16,890 bases of DNA, taken from DASQHY01 sp035602605. GTDB taxonomy: Bacteria; Acidobacteriota; Terriglobia; Acidiferrales; UBA7541. Every line of letters starts with the position of its first letter. The first letter of the stretch is position 1. The stretch covers positions 1 to 16,890 of the forward strand of contig DATNLZ010000061.1 in NCBI GenBank assembly GCA_035602605.1, written 5' to 3'. The notes under the pieces were generated by a model. The model was not told where the DNA came from. It worked only from the letters and a program-made list of their open reading frames with translations, and searched no databases. This document shows positions 1 through 8,249 of this stretch, one piece after another. Position numbers and translations under genes: made by a program.

Positions 1-590
1 GCCTGGTTGCCACCCCCGGCTGCTATGCCACCTCGGTGATTCTTGGGTTGCGGCCGCTGGTGGATGCGGGCTGGATTGATAGGCACCGCGGGGTGGTTTG
101 CGACTGCAAGTCGGGCGCGAGCGGCGCCGGCAAGGAGCCCAAGCGCGAGCTGCACTTCGTCGAAGTGGATGAAAATTTTCGTGCCTATGGTTTGTTCACC
201 CACCGGCACACGCCTGAGGTGACCGGCCATTTGGGCTTCGCCGCAAACGAGATCATGTTTTCGACGCACTTGCTGCCGGTCGCGCGCGGCATTCTGTCCA
301 CGTTATATGTTTGGCTCGCCCAACCGCGCACCTCTGAGGAAATTGAAACGGTTTACAAAACCTTTTACGCCGGCCGACCCATGGTTCGCCTGTGGCCGGC
401 GGGGCGCCTGCCGGAACTGCAGCATGTCGCGCACACCAACTTCTGCGACATTGGGTTTGCGCTGGACCGCTCCGGCCAACGGCTGATCGTGGTTTCTTGC
501 TTAGACAATCTCGGCAAAGGCGCCGCCGGGCAAGCAGTACAAAATTTCAACACCATGCTGGGGATCGAGGAGAACACCGCACTCTCATGA
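1..590 (+). CDS. argC: N-acetyl-gamma-glutamyl-phosphate reductase, C-terminal part (5' end outside window)
   Basis: This enzyme makes N-acetylglutamate semialdehyde from N-acetylglutamyl phosphate with NADPH, the third step of arginine synthesis, in the cytoplasm. The reading frame enters at base 3 and starts within the active-site motif ATPGCYATS; the catalytic Cys is encoded at 21-23. Further family marks are KSGASGAGKEP, the HRHTPEV segment, the catalytic-His region THLLPVARGILST and the C-terminal DNLGKGAAGQAVQNFN. About 195 residues are present. The family is usually near 345, so roughly 150 residues, including the NADP-binding Rossmann fold, lie upstream. The GTG at 36 is an internal codon, not the start. 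The stop TGA overlaps the argB ATG by four bases (ATGA), which points to translational coupling. I see no damage in the part shown. Confidence 0.96.
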   Translation, partial: LVATPGCYATSVILGLRPLVDAGWIDRHRGVVCDCKSGASGAGKEPKRELHFVEVDENFRAYGLFTHRHTPEVTGHLGFAANEIMFSTHLLPVARGILSTLYVWLAQPRTSEEIETVYKTFYAGRPMVRLWPAGRLPELQHVAHTNFCDIGFALDRSGQRLIVVSCLDNLGKGAAGQAVQNFNTMLGIEENTALS

Positions 591-1441
591 GAATCGTGAT
601 CAAGTTCGCAGGGGCATTGCTCGAGAAGGCCGAGATGGTGCAACAACTCGCGCGTCAGGTGGCGGAGCTTGCGCAGCAAGGGCATGAGCTGCTGGTTGTC
701 CATGGCGGCGGAAAGATTTTCACCGGGACGCTCGAACGAATGGGGATCAAGAGCCGCTTCGTCGACGGGCTGCGGGTCACCGACAAGGACACGCGAGATG
801 CCGCGGTGATGGTGTTTGGAGGCCTGCTCAATAAACGGCTGGCAACCGCGATTTCGCGCGAGGGTCAGGCCGCGGTGGGGATTTCCGCGGGCGATGCCTC
901 CTGTTTTTTGGCCGAACCGTTCATTCATGATGAAGTGGCCGGGAGCCTCGGTTATGTGGGCTATATCGTGGGAGTGAATGTCGAGTTTCTGGAGTCGCTA
1001 TGGCGCGCGAATGTTGTGCCGGTGGCGTCGTGCCTGGGCCTCGGCGAGGACGGCGAGATCTACAACATCAATGCCGATCACATGGCCGCGGCATGCGCCG
1101 AGTACGTGCACGCCCAGCGGCTTATTTATCTTACCGACGTAGCCGGGGTGCTCGATGGTAAGAAAATTATTCGCGACGTAGCGTGCGATGAAATTGGCAT
1201 GCTGATCCAGAACCGGACGGTTTCGGGCGGAATGGTTCTGAAGCTGGAAGCCGCGAAGCGGGCACTCGAGGGTGGCGTCGAGCAGGTGCGCATCATCGGG
1301 GGCACGGTACCCAATGCGCTCCTCGAGGCTGCGCGGGCGCCGGTTCGCGCGCCGCGAACCCGCCGCGTTCGGGCGCTCGGCACAAGCGTTCTACCAAGCT
1401 CTTTCCCGGTCAGGCAAATGGCCAGTGCGAGCGCCGAGTAA
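587..1441 (+). CDS. argB: Acetylglutamate kinase
   Basis: It phosphorylates N-acetylglutamate with ATP, the second step of arginine synthesis (amino-acid kinase fold, cytoplasm). I chose the ATG at 587, which overlaps the argC stop; the frame is open upstream, but homology begins at MRIVIKFAGALL. A GAGGAG lies 14 bases upstream, which is rather far. Family motifs in order are VVHGGGK (residues 41-47), DGLRVTDKDT, GISAGDAS, LGYVGYI, YNINADHMAAA, LTDVAGVLDGKK and SGGMVLKLEAA with its conserved Lys. The protein resembles the short, E. coli-like form and lacks the N-terminal helix seen in many arginine-inhibited kinases, so feedback control may act elsewhere; this is inference. Two oddities stand out. 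The phosphate-loop KxGG is KFAG (residues 6-9), with Ala for the first Gly. The protein also extends about 20 residues beyond the usual GTxI end. Length is 284 residues. Confidence 0.93.
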   Translation: MRIVIKFAGALLEKAEMVQQLARQVAELAQQGHELLVVHGGGKIFTGTLERMGIKSRFVDGLRVTDKDTRDAAVMVFGGLLNKRLATAISREGQAAVGISAGDASCFLAEPFIHDEVAGSLGYVGYIVGVNVEFLESLWRANVVPVASCLGLGEDGEIYNINADHMAAACAEYVHAQRLIYLTDVAGVLDGKKIIRDVACDEIGMLIQNRTVSGGMVLKLEAAKRALEGGVEQVRIIGGTVPNALLEAARAPVRAPRTRRVRALGTSVLPSSFPVRQMASASAE

Positions 1442-1484
1442 ACAGGCAAAGAGCTTGAAAACAAAAGTAAATAACGCAAAACGA

Positions 1485-2774
1485 ATGGGCCATGGCGGCG
1501 TGACTGCGCAAGCCGCACTGCGCGATGCCCATCGCTTTCTATTGAATACCTACAAGCGCGCGCCGATTGTTTTTGTTCGCGCGAAGGGCTGTACGATCGT
1601 CGACGCGGATGGGAAAAAGTATCTCGATTTTCTGGGGGGTATCGCGGTTAATGCCCTGGGCCACGGGCATCCGCGCATCGTCCGCACGATTCGCCGCGAA
1701 GCTGGCCGGGCCATCCACTTCTCGAATCTTTATCACCATCTCTGGCAAGGACCTCTCGGGCGCAAGCTGGCCTCGTGGTCGGGCATGGACCGCGTATTTT
1801 TTACCAATAGCGGGACAGAAGCAATTGAGGGAGCACTAAAGCTCGCGCGACTTTACACCCGGCGCCAGAACGGAGGGTCCCGGGCCAGCGGCAAGCCAGG
1901 AATACTGGCGCTCGATAATTCATTCCATGGAAGAACGTTTGGAGCGCTGTCGATTACCTCGACTCGGAAGTACCGCGAGCCCTTCGAACCCCTTTTGCCG
2001 GGGGTGCAATTCGTGTGTTTTAACGATGTGGCCGACCTCGAGGCAAAGTTTGACGCGACCATCGGCGCCGTGGTCATCGAACCGCTGCAGGGCGAAGGCG
2101 GGATCCATGCAGTCAGTGATGCTTTCTGGAATCGCGCTCGTGAACTCGCGACACAGCATGGCGCCGCGCTGGTTGCCGACGAAATCCAATGCGGTTTGGG
2201 GCGGACCGGGCGTTACTTCGCCTATCAGCGTTTCGCGGCGCGACCCGATATCGTCGTTGTCGCCAAGCCGCTGGCTGGCGGATTGCCGCTTGGGGCGGTA
2301 CTGGTGAACGATGCCATTGCATCGGCAGTGAGTCCGGGCGTACATGGCACCACGTTTGGCGGCGGCCCTCTCACCTGTGCTGTGGCGCTGGAATTCCTCA
2401 AGACCGTGGACGAAGAAAAGTTGCTCGGCAAGATTCAGGAGCGCGGCCGAGAGCTACGCGCCGGGCTTATCAAACTTCAGAGAAAATTCGATTTTATCCG
2501 TGAAGTCCGGGGAGAAGGCTTGATGGTGGGCGTCGAACTCTCGATCGAGGGCGCACCATTTGTGACCGAAGCGCTGCGCAGCGGCGTGCTCATCAATTGC
2601 ACGCACGACTATGTCCTGCGTTTTCTGCCGCCCTTTACGGTAACTTCGCGCGAGATCGGTCAATTCCTTTCCAAGCTGGAAACGGTGTTCGCCAAGACCC
2701 CGCGAACAGCCCTGTTGCCGGCGATGAACTCTTCCGCAGTGGCCAAGGCTCGGGCACTTGCGGTTGCGAGGTGA
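1485..2774 (+). CDS. argD: Acetylornithine aminotransferase (PLP-dependent, class III)
   Basis: It transfers an amino group from glutamate to N-acetylglutamate semialdehyde, giving N-acetylornithine. Class III aminotransferase motifs are clear: YLDFLGGIAVNALGHGHP near the N-terminus, TNSGTEAIEGALKLAR (PLP phosphate contact), FHGRTFGALS, VIEPLQGEGG, the PLP-binding Asp in VADEIQCGLGRTGR, the Schiff-base Lys261 in VVAKPLAGGLPLGA, and HGTTFGGGPLTCA. The start is uncertain. ATG 1485 gives 429 residues. TTG 1455 and GTG 1500 are in frame, and none has a strong ribosome binding site. The frame is open back into argB, so longer forms are possible but would overlap argB. The Pro after the catalytic Lys, where many ArgD proteins have Gly or Ala, is a mild variant. 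The gap to argB is 43 bases and the argF start follows the stop after 2 bases. Confidence 0.93.
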   Translation: MGHGGVTAQAALRDAHRFLLNTYKRAPIVFVRAKGCTIVDADGKKYLDFLGGIAVNALGHGHPRIVRTIRREAGRAIHFSNLYHHLWQGPLGRKLASWSGMDRVFFTNSGTEAIEGALKLARLYTRRQNGGSRASGKPGILALDNSFHGRTFGALSITSTRKYREPFEPLLPGVQFVCFNDVADLEAKFDATIGAVVIEPLQGEGGIHAVSDAFWNRARELATQHGAALVADEIQCGLGRTGRYFAYQRFAARPDIVVVAKPLAGGLPLGAVLVNDAIASAVSPGVHGTTFGGGPLTCAVALEFLKTVDEEKLLGKIQERGRELRAGLIKLQRKFDFIREVRGEGLMVGVELSIEGAPFVTEALRSGVLINCTHDYVLRFLPPFTVTSREIGQFLSKLETVFAKTPRTALLPAMNSSAVAKARALAVAR

Positions 2775-2776
2775 AC

Positions 2777-3727
2777 ATGACAGCGACGCCAATAGCCACG
2801 CCGCTTCTATTGAATAATGATTTTTTAACCGGTTCGGAATGGAGTCCCACGCAAGTCCGGGAAATTCTTCGGCTGACGGCCGACAGCAAGGCTCATCCGG
2901 AGCGCTACTCGAGCGCGCTGCGCGGTAAATTCTTCGCGCTGATTTTTGAAAAACCATCGCTGCGCACGCGGGTGACCTTCGAAGTCGGTATCCAGAGTAT
3001 GGGCGGTAAGCCCATCTTTCTCGATCACACCCAGGCCGGGCGTCTCGGTGAGCGCGAATCCATTCCCGATGTGGCGCGGAATCTGGAGCGCTGGGTGCAC
3101 GGCATTATTGCGCGGGTTTACGACCAAAAAGTTCTTGAAGAGCTGGCTTCGAGCGCGGGCATTCCGGTCATCAATGCTCTGTCCGATCGCTTCCATCCCT
3201 GCCAGGCACTGGCGGATTTTTTCACGCTTGAGGAAAAATTTGGAAATTTGCGAGGGTTCAAGCTGGCCTATGTCGGGGACGGAAACAATGTTTGCCACTC
3301 GTTGATACTGATTGGCGCGCGCCTAGGCGTGCACCTGCGCATCGCTACGCCTCCTGGTTATGCCCCGGCACCGGAAGTGATTGCCGAGGGCCGCCGCATC
3401 GGTCGGGAAACCCGTGCGAAACTAGAACTGGTGCAACATCCCGCCGAGGGTGTCGCCGGGGCGCAAGGTGTTTACACCGACGCCTGGACCAGCATGGGCT
3501 TCGAGGAGGAGGCCAAGGTGCGCGAAACAGTGTTTGCGCCCTACCAGGTCAATCAAGCGCTCATGAAGCAGGCCGCAGCAGATGCCGTTTTCATGCACTG
3601 CCTTCCGGCGCACCGTGGCCTCGAAGTCACCGAGGACGTGATTGACTCCGACCGGTCTATCGTTCTCAACCAATCGGAGAATCGCATGCACGTACAAAAC
3701 GCTATTCTGATTACGTTATTCAGCTAA
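2777..3727 (+). CDS. argF: Ornithine carbamoyltransferase
   Basis: It joins carbamoyl phosphate to ornithine to form citrulline in the cytoplasm. The carbamoyl-phosphate site is the motif KPSLRTRVTFE (residues 59-69), followed by LSDRFHPCQALAD (135-147). The ornithine side shows the WTSMG loop and the catalytic HCLP at residues 274-277, within FMHCLPAHRG. These point to ornithine rather than acetylornithine transcarbamylase, in keeping with an argJ in the same operon that releases free ornithine. ATG 2777 is preceded by GAGGTGA, which overlaps the argD stop codon, so translation is probably coupled. The length of 316 residues is normal for the family. Confidence 0.95.
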   Translation: MTATPIATPLLLNNDFLTGSEWSPTQVREILRLTADSKAHPERYSSALRGKFFALIFEKPSLRTRVTFEVGIQSMGGKPIFLDHTQAGRLGERESIPDVARNLERWVHGIIARVYDQKVLEELASSAGIPVINALSDRFHPCQALADFFTLEEKFGNLRGFKLAYVGDGNNVCHSLILIGARLGVHLRIATPPGYAPAPEVIAEGRRIGRETRAKLELVQHPAEGVAGAQGVYTDAWTSMGFEEEAKVRETVFAPYQVNQALMKQAAADAVFMHCLPAHRGLEVTEDVIDSDRSIVLNQSENRMHVQNAILITLFS

Positions 3728-3748
3728 TCGCAGGGATAAGGAGCAGGC

Positions 3749-4954
3749 GTGCCCAAGAAAGTTGTACTGGCGTATTCCGGAGGACTCGATACCTCCATCA
3801 TTATTCCGTGGCTGAGGGAAACATATCAGTGCGAAATTATTGCCATGGTCGGAGACGTCGGCCAGCAGGAAGATCTCGAGGGGGCGCGCAACAAAGCGCT
3901 GGCCACCGGAGCGTCGAGCGCATTTATCGAAGATTTGCGTGAGGAGTTTGTCCGTAATTATATTTGGCCGACTCTGCGCGCGGGGGCCGTCTATGAGCAC
4001 AACTATCTGCTGGGAACTTCGATGGCCCGGCCGGTCCTTGCCAAGCGCCAAGCCGAGCTGGCGCTGAAGTTGGGCGCGGATGGCCTGTGCCACGGGTGCA
4101 CCGGTAAAGGCAACGATCAGGTACGTTTCGAGCTGGCCTACAAAGCGATTGCTCCGGGGCTGCAAATTATCGCTCCGTGGCGCGAATGGAAAATCTCATC
4201 GCGGGAAGACGCCATTGCCTACGCCGCCGCGCATAAGATTCCCGTCGAGCAAACCAAGGCCAACATCTACAGCCGCGACCGCAACATCTGGCACTTGAGT
4301 CACGAGGGCGGCGTTCTCGAAGACCCCGCAAACGCTCCCGAGGAAGCGATGTGGCAGTGGGTCACAAGCCCCGAGCGCGCCCCGGATAAAGCCGAAGAAG
4401 TTGAAGTCGGCTTCGAGGCTGGGACACCGGTATCGGTGAACGGGAAAAAACTTGCCGTGATCGAGCTCTTGAACCTGTTGAACGATATCGGCGCGAGGAA
4501 CGCCATCGGCCGCATTGACCTTGTGGAGAATCGTTTAGTCGGGATGAAGTCGCGCGGTGCCTACGAAACCCCTGGCGGCACCTTGCTCGTCACCGCGCAT
4601 CGCGAACTCGAAGCGCTGACCGTAGACCGCGAAACGGCGCATTTCCAGCAACAGCTTTCGCTGCGTTATGCTGAGCTGGTCTATTACGGACTGTGGTTCA
4701 CACCGCTCCGTGAAGCGCTGGACTCATTTTTCTCGAGCACCCAACAACGGGTTACCGGATCGGTTGGGATGCGCCTCTACAAAGGAACGCTCAACGTCAC
4801 CCGGCGCACCTCCCCGCATTCGCTCTATCGCACAGACCTAGCCAGCTTTTCGATGGCCCGCTACAACCCCAAGGATGCCGAAGGATTCATCAATCTGTTT
4901 GCTCTGCCGGTCACCGTGCGCCCCATGACGTCTAAAGCCGAGGGGAAACATTGA
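3749..4954 (+). CDS. argG: Argininosuccinate synthase
   Basis: It condenses citrulline and aspartate with ATP to argininosuccinate. The N-type ATP pyrophosphatase loop AYSGGLDTS is at residues 8-16. GCTGKGNDQVRFE (116-128) binds aspartate and citrulline, IAPWREW follows, and the family segment SRDRNIWHLSHEGGVLEDP is intact. The later residues GMKSRGAYETPGG are also typical. The start is a GTG at 3749, with AAGGAG five bases upstream (3738-3743), a very good ribosome binding site, and homology begins right there. The length of 401 residues is standard for the bacterial short form. The stop codon shares bases with the TTG start of argH. The gap after argF is 21 bases. Confidence 0.97.
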   Translation: MPKKVVLAYSGGLDTSIIIPWLRETYQCEIIAMVGDVGQQEDLEGARNKALATGASSAFIEDLREEFVRNYIWPTLRAGAVYEHNYLLGTSMARPVLAKRQAELALKLGADGLCHGCTGKGNDQVRFELAYKAIAPGLQIIAPWREWKISSREDAIAYAAAHKIPVEQTKANIYSRDRNIWHLSHEGGVLEDPANAPEEAMWQWVTSPERAPDKAEEVEVGFEAGTPVSVNGKKLAVIELLNLLNDIGARNAIGRIDLVENRLVGMKSRGAYETPGGTLLVTAHRELEALTVDRETAHFQQQLSLRYAELVYYGLWFTPLREALDSFFSSTQQRVTGSVGMRLYKGTLNVTRRTSPHSLYRTDLASFSMARYNPKDAEGFINLFALPVTVRPMTSKAEGKH

Positions 4955-6360
4955 CCGAACGCGGCCATGACAAATTGTGGGGCGGACGCTTCGATCAGGC
5001 TCCGGATCGAACGTTTTATGAATTCCAGCGCTCCTTCCCTTTCGACCGCCAGCTTTTACCCTATGAGCTGGCCGTAGATCGTGCGTGGGCCGCGGCGCTC
5101 GTGCGGCCGAAGATACTTACCGAACAGGAGGTGACCGAGACCCTTGCGGGACTCGATCATATCGCTCAGCGGGCCTACGAGGATTCCAGCTGGCTCGACC
5201 AGTCGCCGGCCGAGGACGTCCACCATTTCGTGGAGCAAGCGCTGGTCGAAAAAATTGGTCCGCTCGGCTGGAAGTTGCACACCGGGCGGAGCCGGAACGA
5301 ACTGATCGCCACGGATTTTCGGCTTTTCGTAAAGGATTCTGCGACGGGAATGCGCCACGCAGTGATCGCCTTGATTGCCGCTCTGGCCGCGCAGGCTGAA
5401 CAGCATCTCGCAACCCCCATGCCCGGCATGACCCATATGCAGCATGCTCAGCCGATCTTGTTGGCCCATTTTTTGCTGGCCCATGCCGAAGCATTCACGC
5501 GGGACCTTACCAGGCTGGCGGCGGCTGCGGAAAGCGCCGACGCGTGCCCCATGGGTTCCGGAGCCCTAGCGGGGTGCTCATTCGCTATCGATCGGGAAGC
5601 TATCGCTCAGGAGCTAGGGTTCTCCCGGATTACCGCGAATAGTCTTGATGCCGTCAGTGACCGCGACTTCGCGCTTGATTATTTATTTGCGCTTGCCGGG
5701 ATGGCCACGCATCTTTCGCGACTTGCCGAGGATTTCATTATTTTTGCCTCGCAGGAATTCGCCTGGGTCGTGCTTGCTGACGAATTCTCCACCGGAAGCA
5801 GTCTCATGCCGCAGAAAAAAAATCCCGACGTCTGGGAACTGCTGCGCGGCAAGACCGGGCGGATTACCACCGCACTGCACACACTCCTGATTACCTTGAA
5901 AGGTTTGCCATCGAGTTATCAGCGCGACCTGCAAGAGGACAAGGAGCCGCTTTTCGCCGCGCACGAGCAGGCGTTGACGATGCTTCAGGTTGCCGCCGGG
6001 GCCATCCGCACCACTCGCTTCAACAGCGAACGCTTAGTAGCCGCGGTGTCCGATCCGGCGTTGCTCGCTACCGAGGTTGCTGATTACCTGGTTCGCCGGG
6101 GCATTCCTTTTCGCAAGGCCCATGACATTGTTGGAAATATTCTTCGGCATGCCGAAGCGCACAGTGTCGCGTGGAACCAGTTGCCGGTGGCCGAATTAAA
6201 AAAGTTTTCAACGGCGTTTGACTCGGATTTTCACCAGATGCTTACCCTTGATGCCGCTCTCGGATGTAAGGGTGTACCCGGGGGGACGGCGCCGCAAGCG
6301 GTGCGCGAACAGCTCGCTGATCTTCGCAAGAGGCTCAGCCAGACCGGGATGGCGGCATGA
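4951..6360 (+). CDS. argH: Argininosuccinate lyase
   Basis: It splits argininosuccinate into arginine and fumarate, the last step of the pathway. It is a member of the fumarase/aspartase superfamily. KLWGGRF opens the homology; HTGRSRNELIATDFRLF is the substrate-binding stretch. THMQHAQP holds the catalytic His162, and the superfamily signature TGSSLMPQKKNPD holds the catalytic Ser283 in the mobile loop. Length is 469 residues. The start is a TTG that overlaps the argG stop (TTGA), with AGGGG five bases upstream; no ATG or GTG lies before the first conserved motif. The stop overlaps the next gene by ATGA. Confidence 0.96.
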   Translation: MTERGHDKLWGGRFDQAPDRTFYEFQRSFPFDRQLLPYELAVDRAWAAALVRPKILTEQEVTETLAGLDHIAQRAYEDSSWLDQSPAEDVHHFVEQALVEKIGPLGWKLHTGRSRNELIATDFRLFVKDSATGMRHAVIALIAALAAQAEQHLATPMPGMTHMQHAQPILLAHFLLAHAEAFTRDLTRLAAAAESADACPMGSGALAGCSFAIDREAIAQELGFSRITANSLDAVSDRDFALDYLFALAGMATHLSRLAEDFIIFASQEFAWVVLADEFSTGSSLMPQKKNPDVWELLRGKTGRITTALHTLLITLKGLPSSYQRDLQEDKEPLFAAHEQALTMLQVAAGAIRTTRFNSERLVAAVSDPALLATEVADYLVRRGIPFRKAHDIVGNILRHAEAHSVAWNQLPVAELKKFSTAFDSDFHQMLTLDAALGCKGVPGGTAPQAVREQLADLRKRLSQTGMAA

Positions 6361-6902
6361 AGACCCGTCGCGCAAGATCGGCTGATGGCCAGGCAATCCA
6401 TCGCCTGATTTCTCACTACGCGGATAGCGGTATTCTTCTGCCGCGTACCCTTGAAGAAGTGCAAGCGCATATTGATCATTTCTTTCTGCTGGTGGAACCG
6501 GCGCAAAAGGATGCACGCGGCGCGAGTGCCCAGGATAGGATTGAAGACGAGCTTCTTGGTTGCGTGGCGCTGGAGCCCTACGGTACCGAGCTCGTCGAAA
6601 TTCGCTCGCTTGCGGTTGCCCCTGAGCATCGCGGCCGTGGGCTTGGCGCCAAACTGCTACACGCCGCACTGGCGTTCGCCCGGCGCCGGAAATTTGTTCG
6701 GGTGTTCGCAGTCACCGCGGAAACGGAGTTTTTTCTGCGGCAGGGTTTTTCTACAACCGAGCGCACTGCCCTTGCGGAGAAAATCGAGCGTGATTGCCGG
6801 CTCTGCCCGAAACAACGCACCTGCAAACTGGTCGCGGTGGTAGCTGTGGTTTCTCCCAAACGGGAGTGGCTTCCGATTGTGGCCGAACTAACGGCTCCAT
6901 GA
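6357..6902 (+). CDS. GNAT-family N-acetyltransferase, probable short-form N-acetylglutamate synthase (ArgA-like)
   Basis: The likely role is acetylation of glutamate with acetyl-CoA, priming the pathway. This is inferred from position between argH and argJ and from overall likeness to stand-alone short NAGS proteins such as mycobacterial Rv2747. The GNAT fold is seen in RRARSADGQAI at the N-terminus, VEIRSLAVAPEHRGRGLGAKLL (acetyl-CoA loop, residues 91-97) and ETEFFLRQGF (122-131). A kinase-like domain, as in classical ArgA, is absent. A charged insertion at about 48-64 separates two strands. The C-terminal part has C147-x2-C150-x5-C156, a pattern I recall from related bacterial NAGS-like proteins; it could bind a metal or be redox-active, which is inference. 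The ATG overlaps the argH stop and the stop overlaps the argJ start. Length is 181 residues. It could instead be another GNAT, but the context argues strongly for NAGS. Confidence 0.85.
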   Translation: MKTRRARSADGQAIHRLISHYADSGILLPRTLEEVQAHIDHFFLLVEPAQKDARGASAQDRIEDELLGCVALEPYGTELVEIRSLAVAPEHRGRGLGAKLLHAALAFARRRKFVRVFAVTAETEFFLRQGFSTTERTALAEKIERDCRLCPKQRTCKLVAVVAVVSPKREWLPIVAELTAP

Positions 6903-8176
6903 AACTTTTCCCTGGGTCTTCCTCAGGTTCTCGGGCTCGTGGGGATGCTCGTCGCGAGCGGCGAGGTCTTCCCGACAAGTCTTATTCTCTGCCTCGTGGC
7001 TTTCGATTCGCGGCGTCTGCGTGCGGACTGAAAAGGAACAAAGGCTTAGACCTTGGTCTGCTCACCAGCGACGTGCCCGCCTCCGCAGCCGGTGTTTTCA
7101 CAACCAATCTCGTGCAAGCCGCGCCAGTGGTCCTGTCGCGCAAACATTTGCGGAACTCCCACGGAAGGATGCGCGCCGTTGTTGTCAACTCCGGCAACGC
7201 AAATTGTTCCACCGGACCCGAAGGCTTTCGGGCTTCCAGGGCCACGGCCGTTGAGGTTGCGCGAAGAATCGGATGCGCGCGTCATGAGGTGGTGGTCTGC
7301 TCCACAGGGGTGATCGGCGTTCCGTTGCGCGTTGAAAAAATCCTTCGCGCCTTGCCCCGGCTCGCGGTCGCGCAATCCGATTCTGCTCGTGATTTCGCGC
7401 AGTTTGCCCGGGCCATCATGACCACCGATCTTGTCCCTAAATGGGCGTCGGCCAGCTGCCGCATCGGAGGAAAGGTTGTGCGTCTGCTGGGCTGTGCTAA
7501 GGGATCAGGGATGATCCACCCGGACATGGCCACCATGCTGGCGTTTGTGGTTACCGACGCTTCTATCGCTGCGCCCTTACTACAGAGGGTTGTGGGGGAA
7601 ATTACCCAGCGGACGTTTAACGCCATCACCGTTGACGGAGACACCTCTACAAACGACACGTTGCTGGTTCTGGCCAACGGCGCTTCCGGTTGTCCCCGAG
7701 TCGCGCGAGCCAGCGGGAATTTTCGCCGTTTCTCTCGAGCCCTCGAAACTATTTGCCATTCGCTTGCGATGCAAATCGTGGCCGATGGCGAGGGTGCTCA
7801 ACGGGTCGTGGAAATCGAAGTTCGCGGCGCGCGAAGCCCGGCGGGTGCCAAACAAATCGCAAAAACCATTGCTACCTCCGCGCTCGTGAAAACCGCTTTT
7901 GCTGGCGGCGATCCCAACTGGGGCCGCATTCTCGCGGCGGCTGGCCGCTCAGGCGTGCCTTTTAAACCGGAGCGGGCCGAGATTACCATGGCCGGAACTC
8001 GTGTCTATCGTCGGGGGCGCGCATTGCCATTTAGTGAGGTAACCGCGAGCAAAAGGCTCGTGGCTCCGCGCGTTAAAATTTCGATGGATCTGCGGCAAGG
8101 GCGGGCCTCGGCGCGAGCTTGGACCTGTGACCTAACCGCAGAATATGTGCGCATCAATGCTAGCTATCGTACCTGA
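6899..8176 (+). CDS. argJ: Bifunctional glutamate N-acetyltransferase / ornithine acetyltransferase
   Basis: It moves the acetyl group from N-acetylornithine back to glutamate, closing the acetyl cycle; some members also use acetyl-CoA. Family motifs are GVFTTNLVQAAPV, VVVNSGNANCSTG, CSTGVIGVPL, the self-cleavage site HPDMATMLAFV with nucleophile Thr212 (expected cut after Ala211), FNAITVDGDTSTNDT, and the C-terminal AFAGGDPNWGRIL. These residues support an active N-terminal nucleophile enzyme. Whether it is mono- or bifunctional cannot be decided here; a separate NAGS-like gene next door would allow either. The ATG at 6899 overlaps the previous stop (ATGA). It gives an Arg- and Ser-rich N-terminus of about 30 residues before the usual family start, with no alternative start inside. 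Length is 425 residues. It is the last gene of the operon and a terminator hairpin follows. Confidence 0.94.
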   Translation: MKLFPGSSSGSRARGDARRERRGLPDKSYSLPRGFRFAASACGLKRNKGLDLGLLTSDVPASAAGVFTTNLVQAAPVVLSRKHLRNSHGRMRAVVVNSGNANCSTGPEGFRASRATAVEVARRIGCARHEVVVCSTGVIGVPLRVEKILRALPRLAVAQSDSARDFAQFARAIMTTDLVPKWASASCRIGGKVVRLLGCAKGSGMIHPDMATMLAFVVTDASIAAPLLQRVVGEITQRTFNAITVDGDTSTNDTLLVLANGASGCPRVARASGNFRRFSRALETICHSLAMQIVADGEGAQRVVEIEVRGARSPAGAKQIAKTIATSALVKTAFAGGDPNWGRILAAAGRSGVPFKPERAEITMAGTRVYRRGRALPFSEVTASKRLVAPRVKISMDLRQGRASARAWTCDLTAEYVRINASYRT

Positions 8177-8188
8177 GTAAAACCTCAC

Positions 8189-8237
8189 AAAAAAAACTTG
8201 GGGGCACGGAGCACTTGTGCCCTTGGCCAAGCGTTTT
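8189..8237 (-). terminator. Intrinsic terminator between convergent argJ and peroxidase genes
   Basis: The stem is GGGCAC (8202-8207) with GTGCCC (8217-8222) around a 9-base loop. An outer CTTGG (8197-8201) and CCAAG (8227-8231) can extend it, with a small bulge. Read on the - strand, the hairpin is followed at once by eight T (complement of the A run 8189-8196), the classic form, so it should end the peroxidase transcript. On the + strand only a weak TTTT (8234-8237) follows, so it may also help end the arg operon, less surely. Confidence 0.75.
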
Positions 8238-8249
8238 CTGGCAATTGGG

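Noticed and set aside
365..928. Long antisense frames across argC/argB and similar antisense frames elsewhere in the operon
   Set aside because: They lie opposite clearly conserved genes, have no recognisable motifs, and are common in GC-rich DNA.
2777..3727. Acetylornithine rather than ornithine transcarbamylase
   Set aside because: The WTSMG and HCLPAHRG motifs are those of ornithine transcarbamylases, and argJ in the operon supplies free ornithine.
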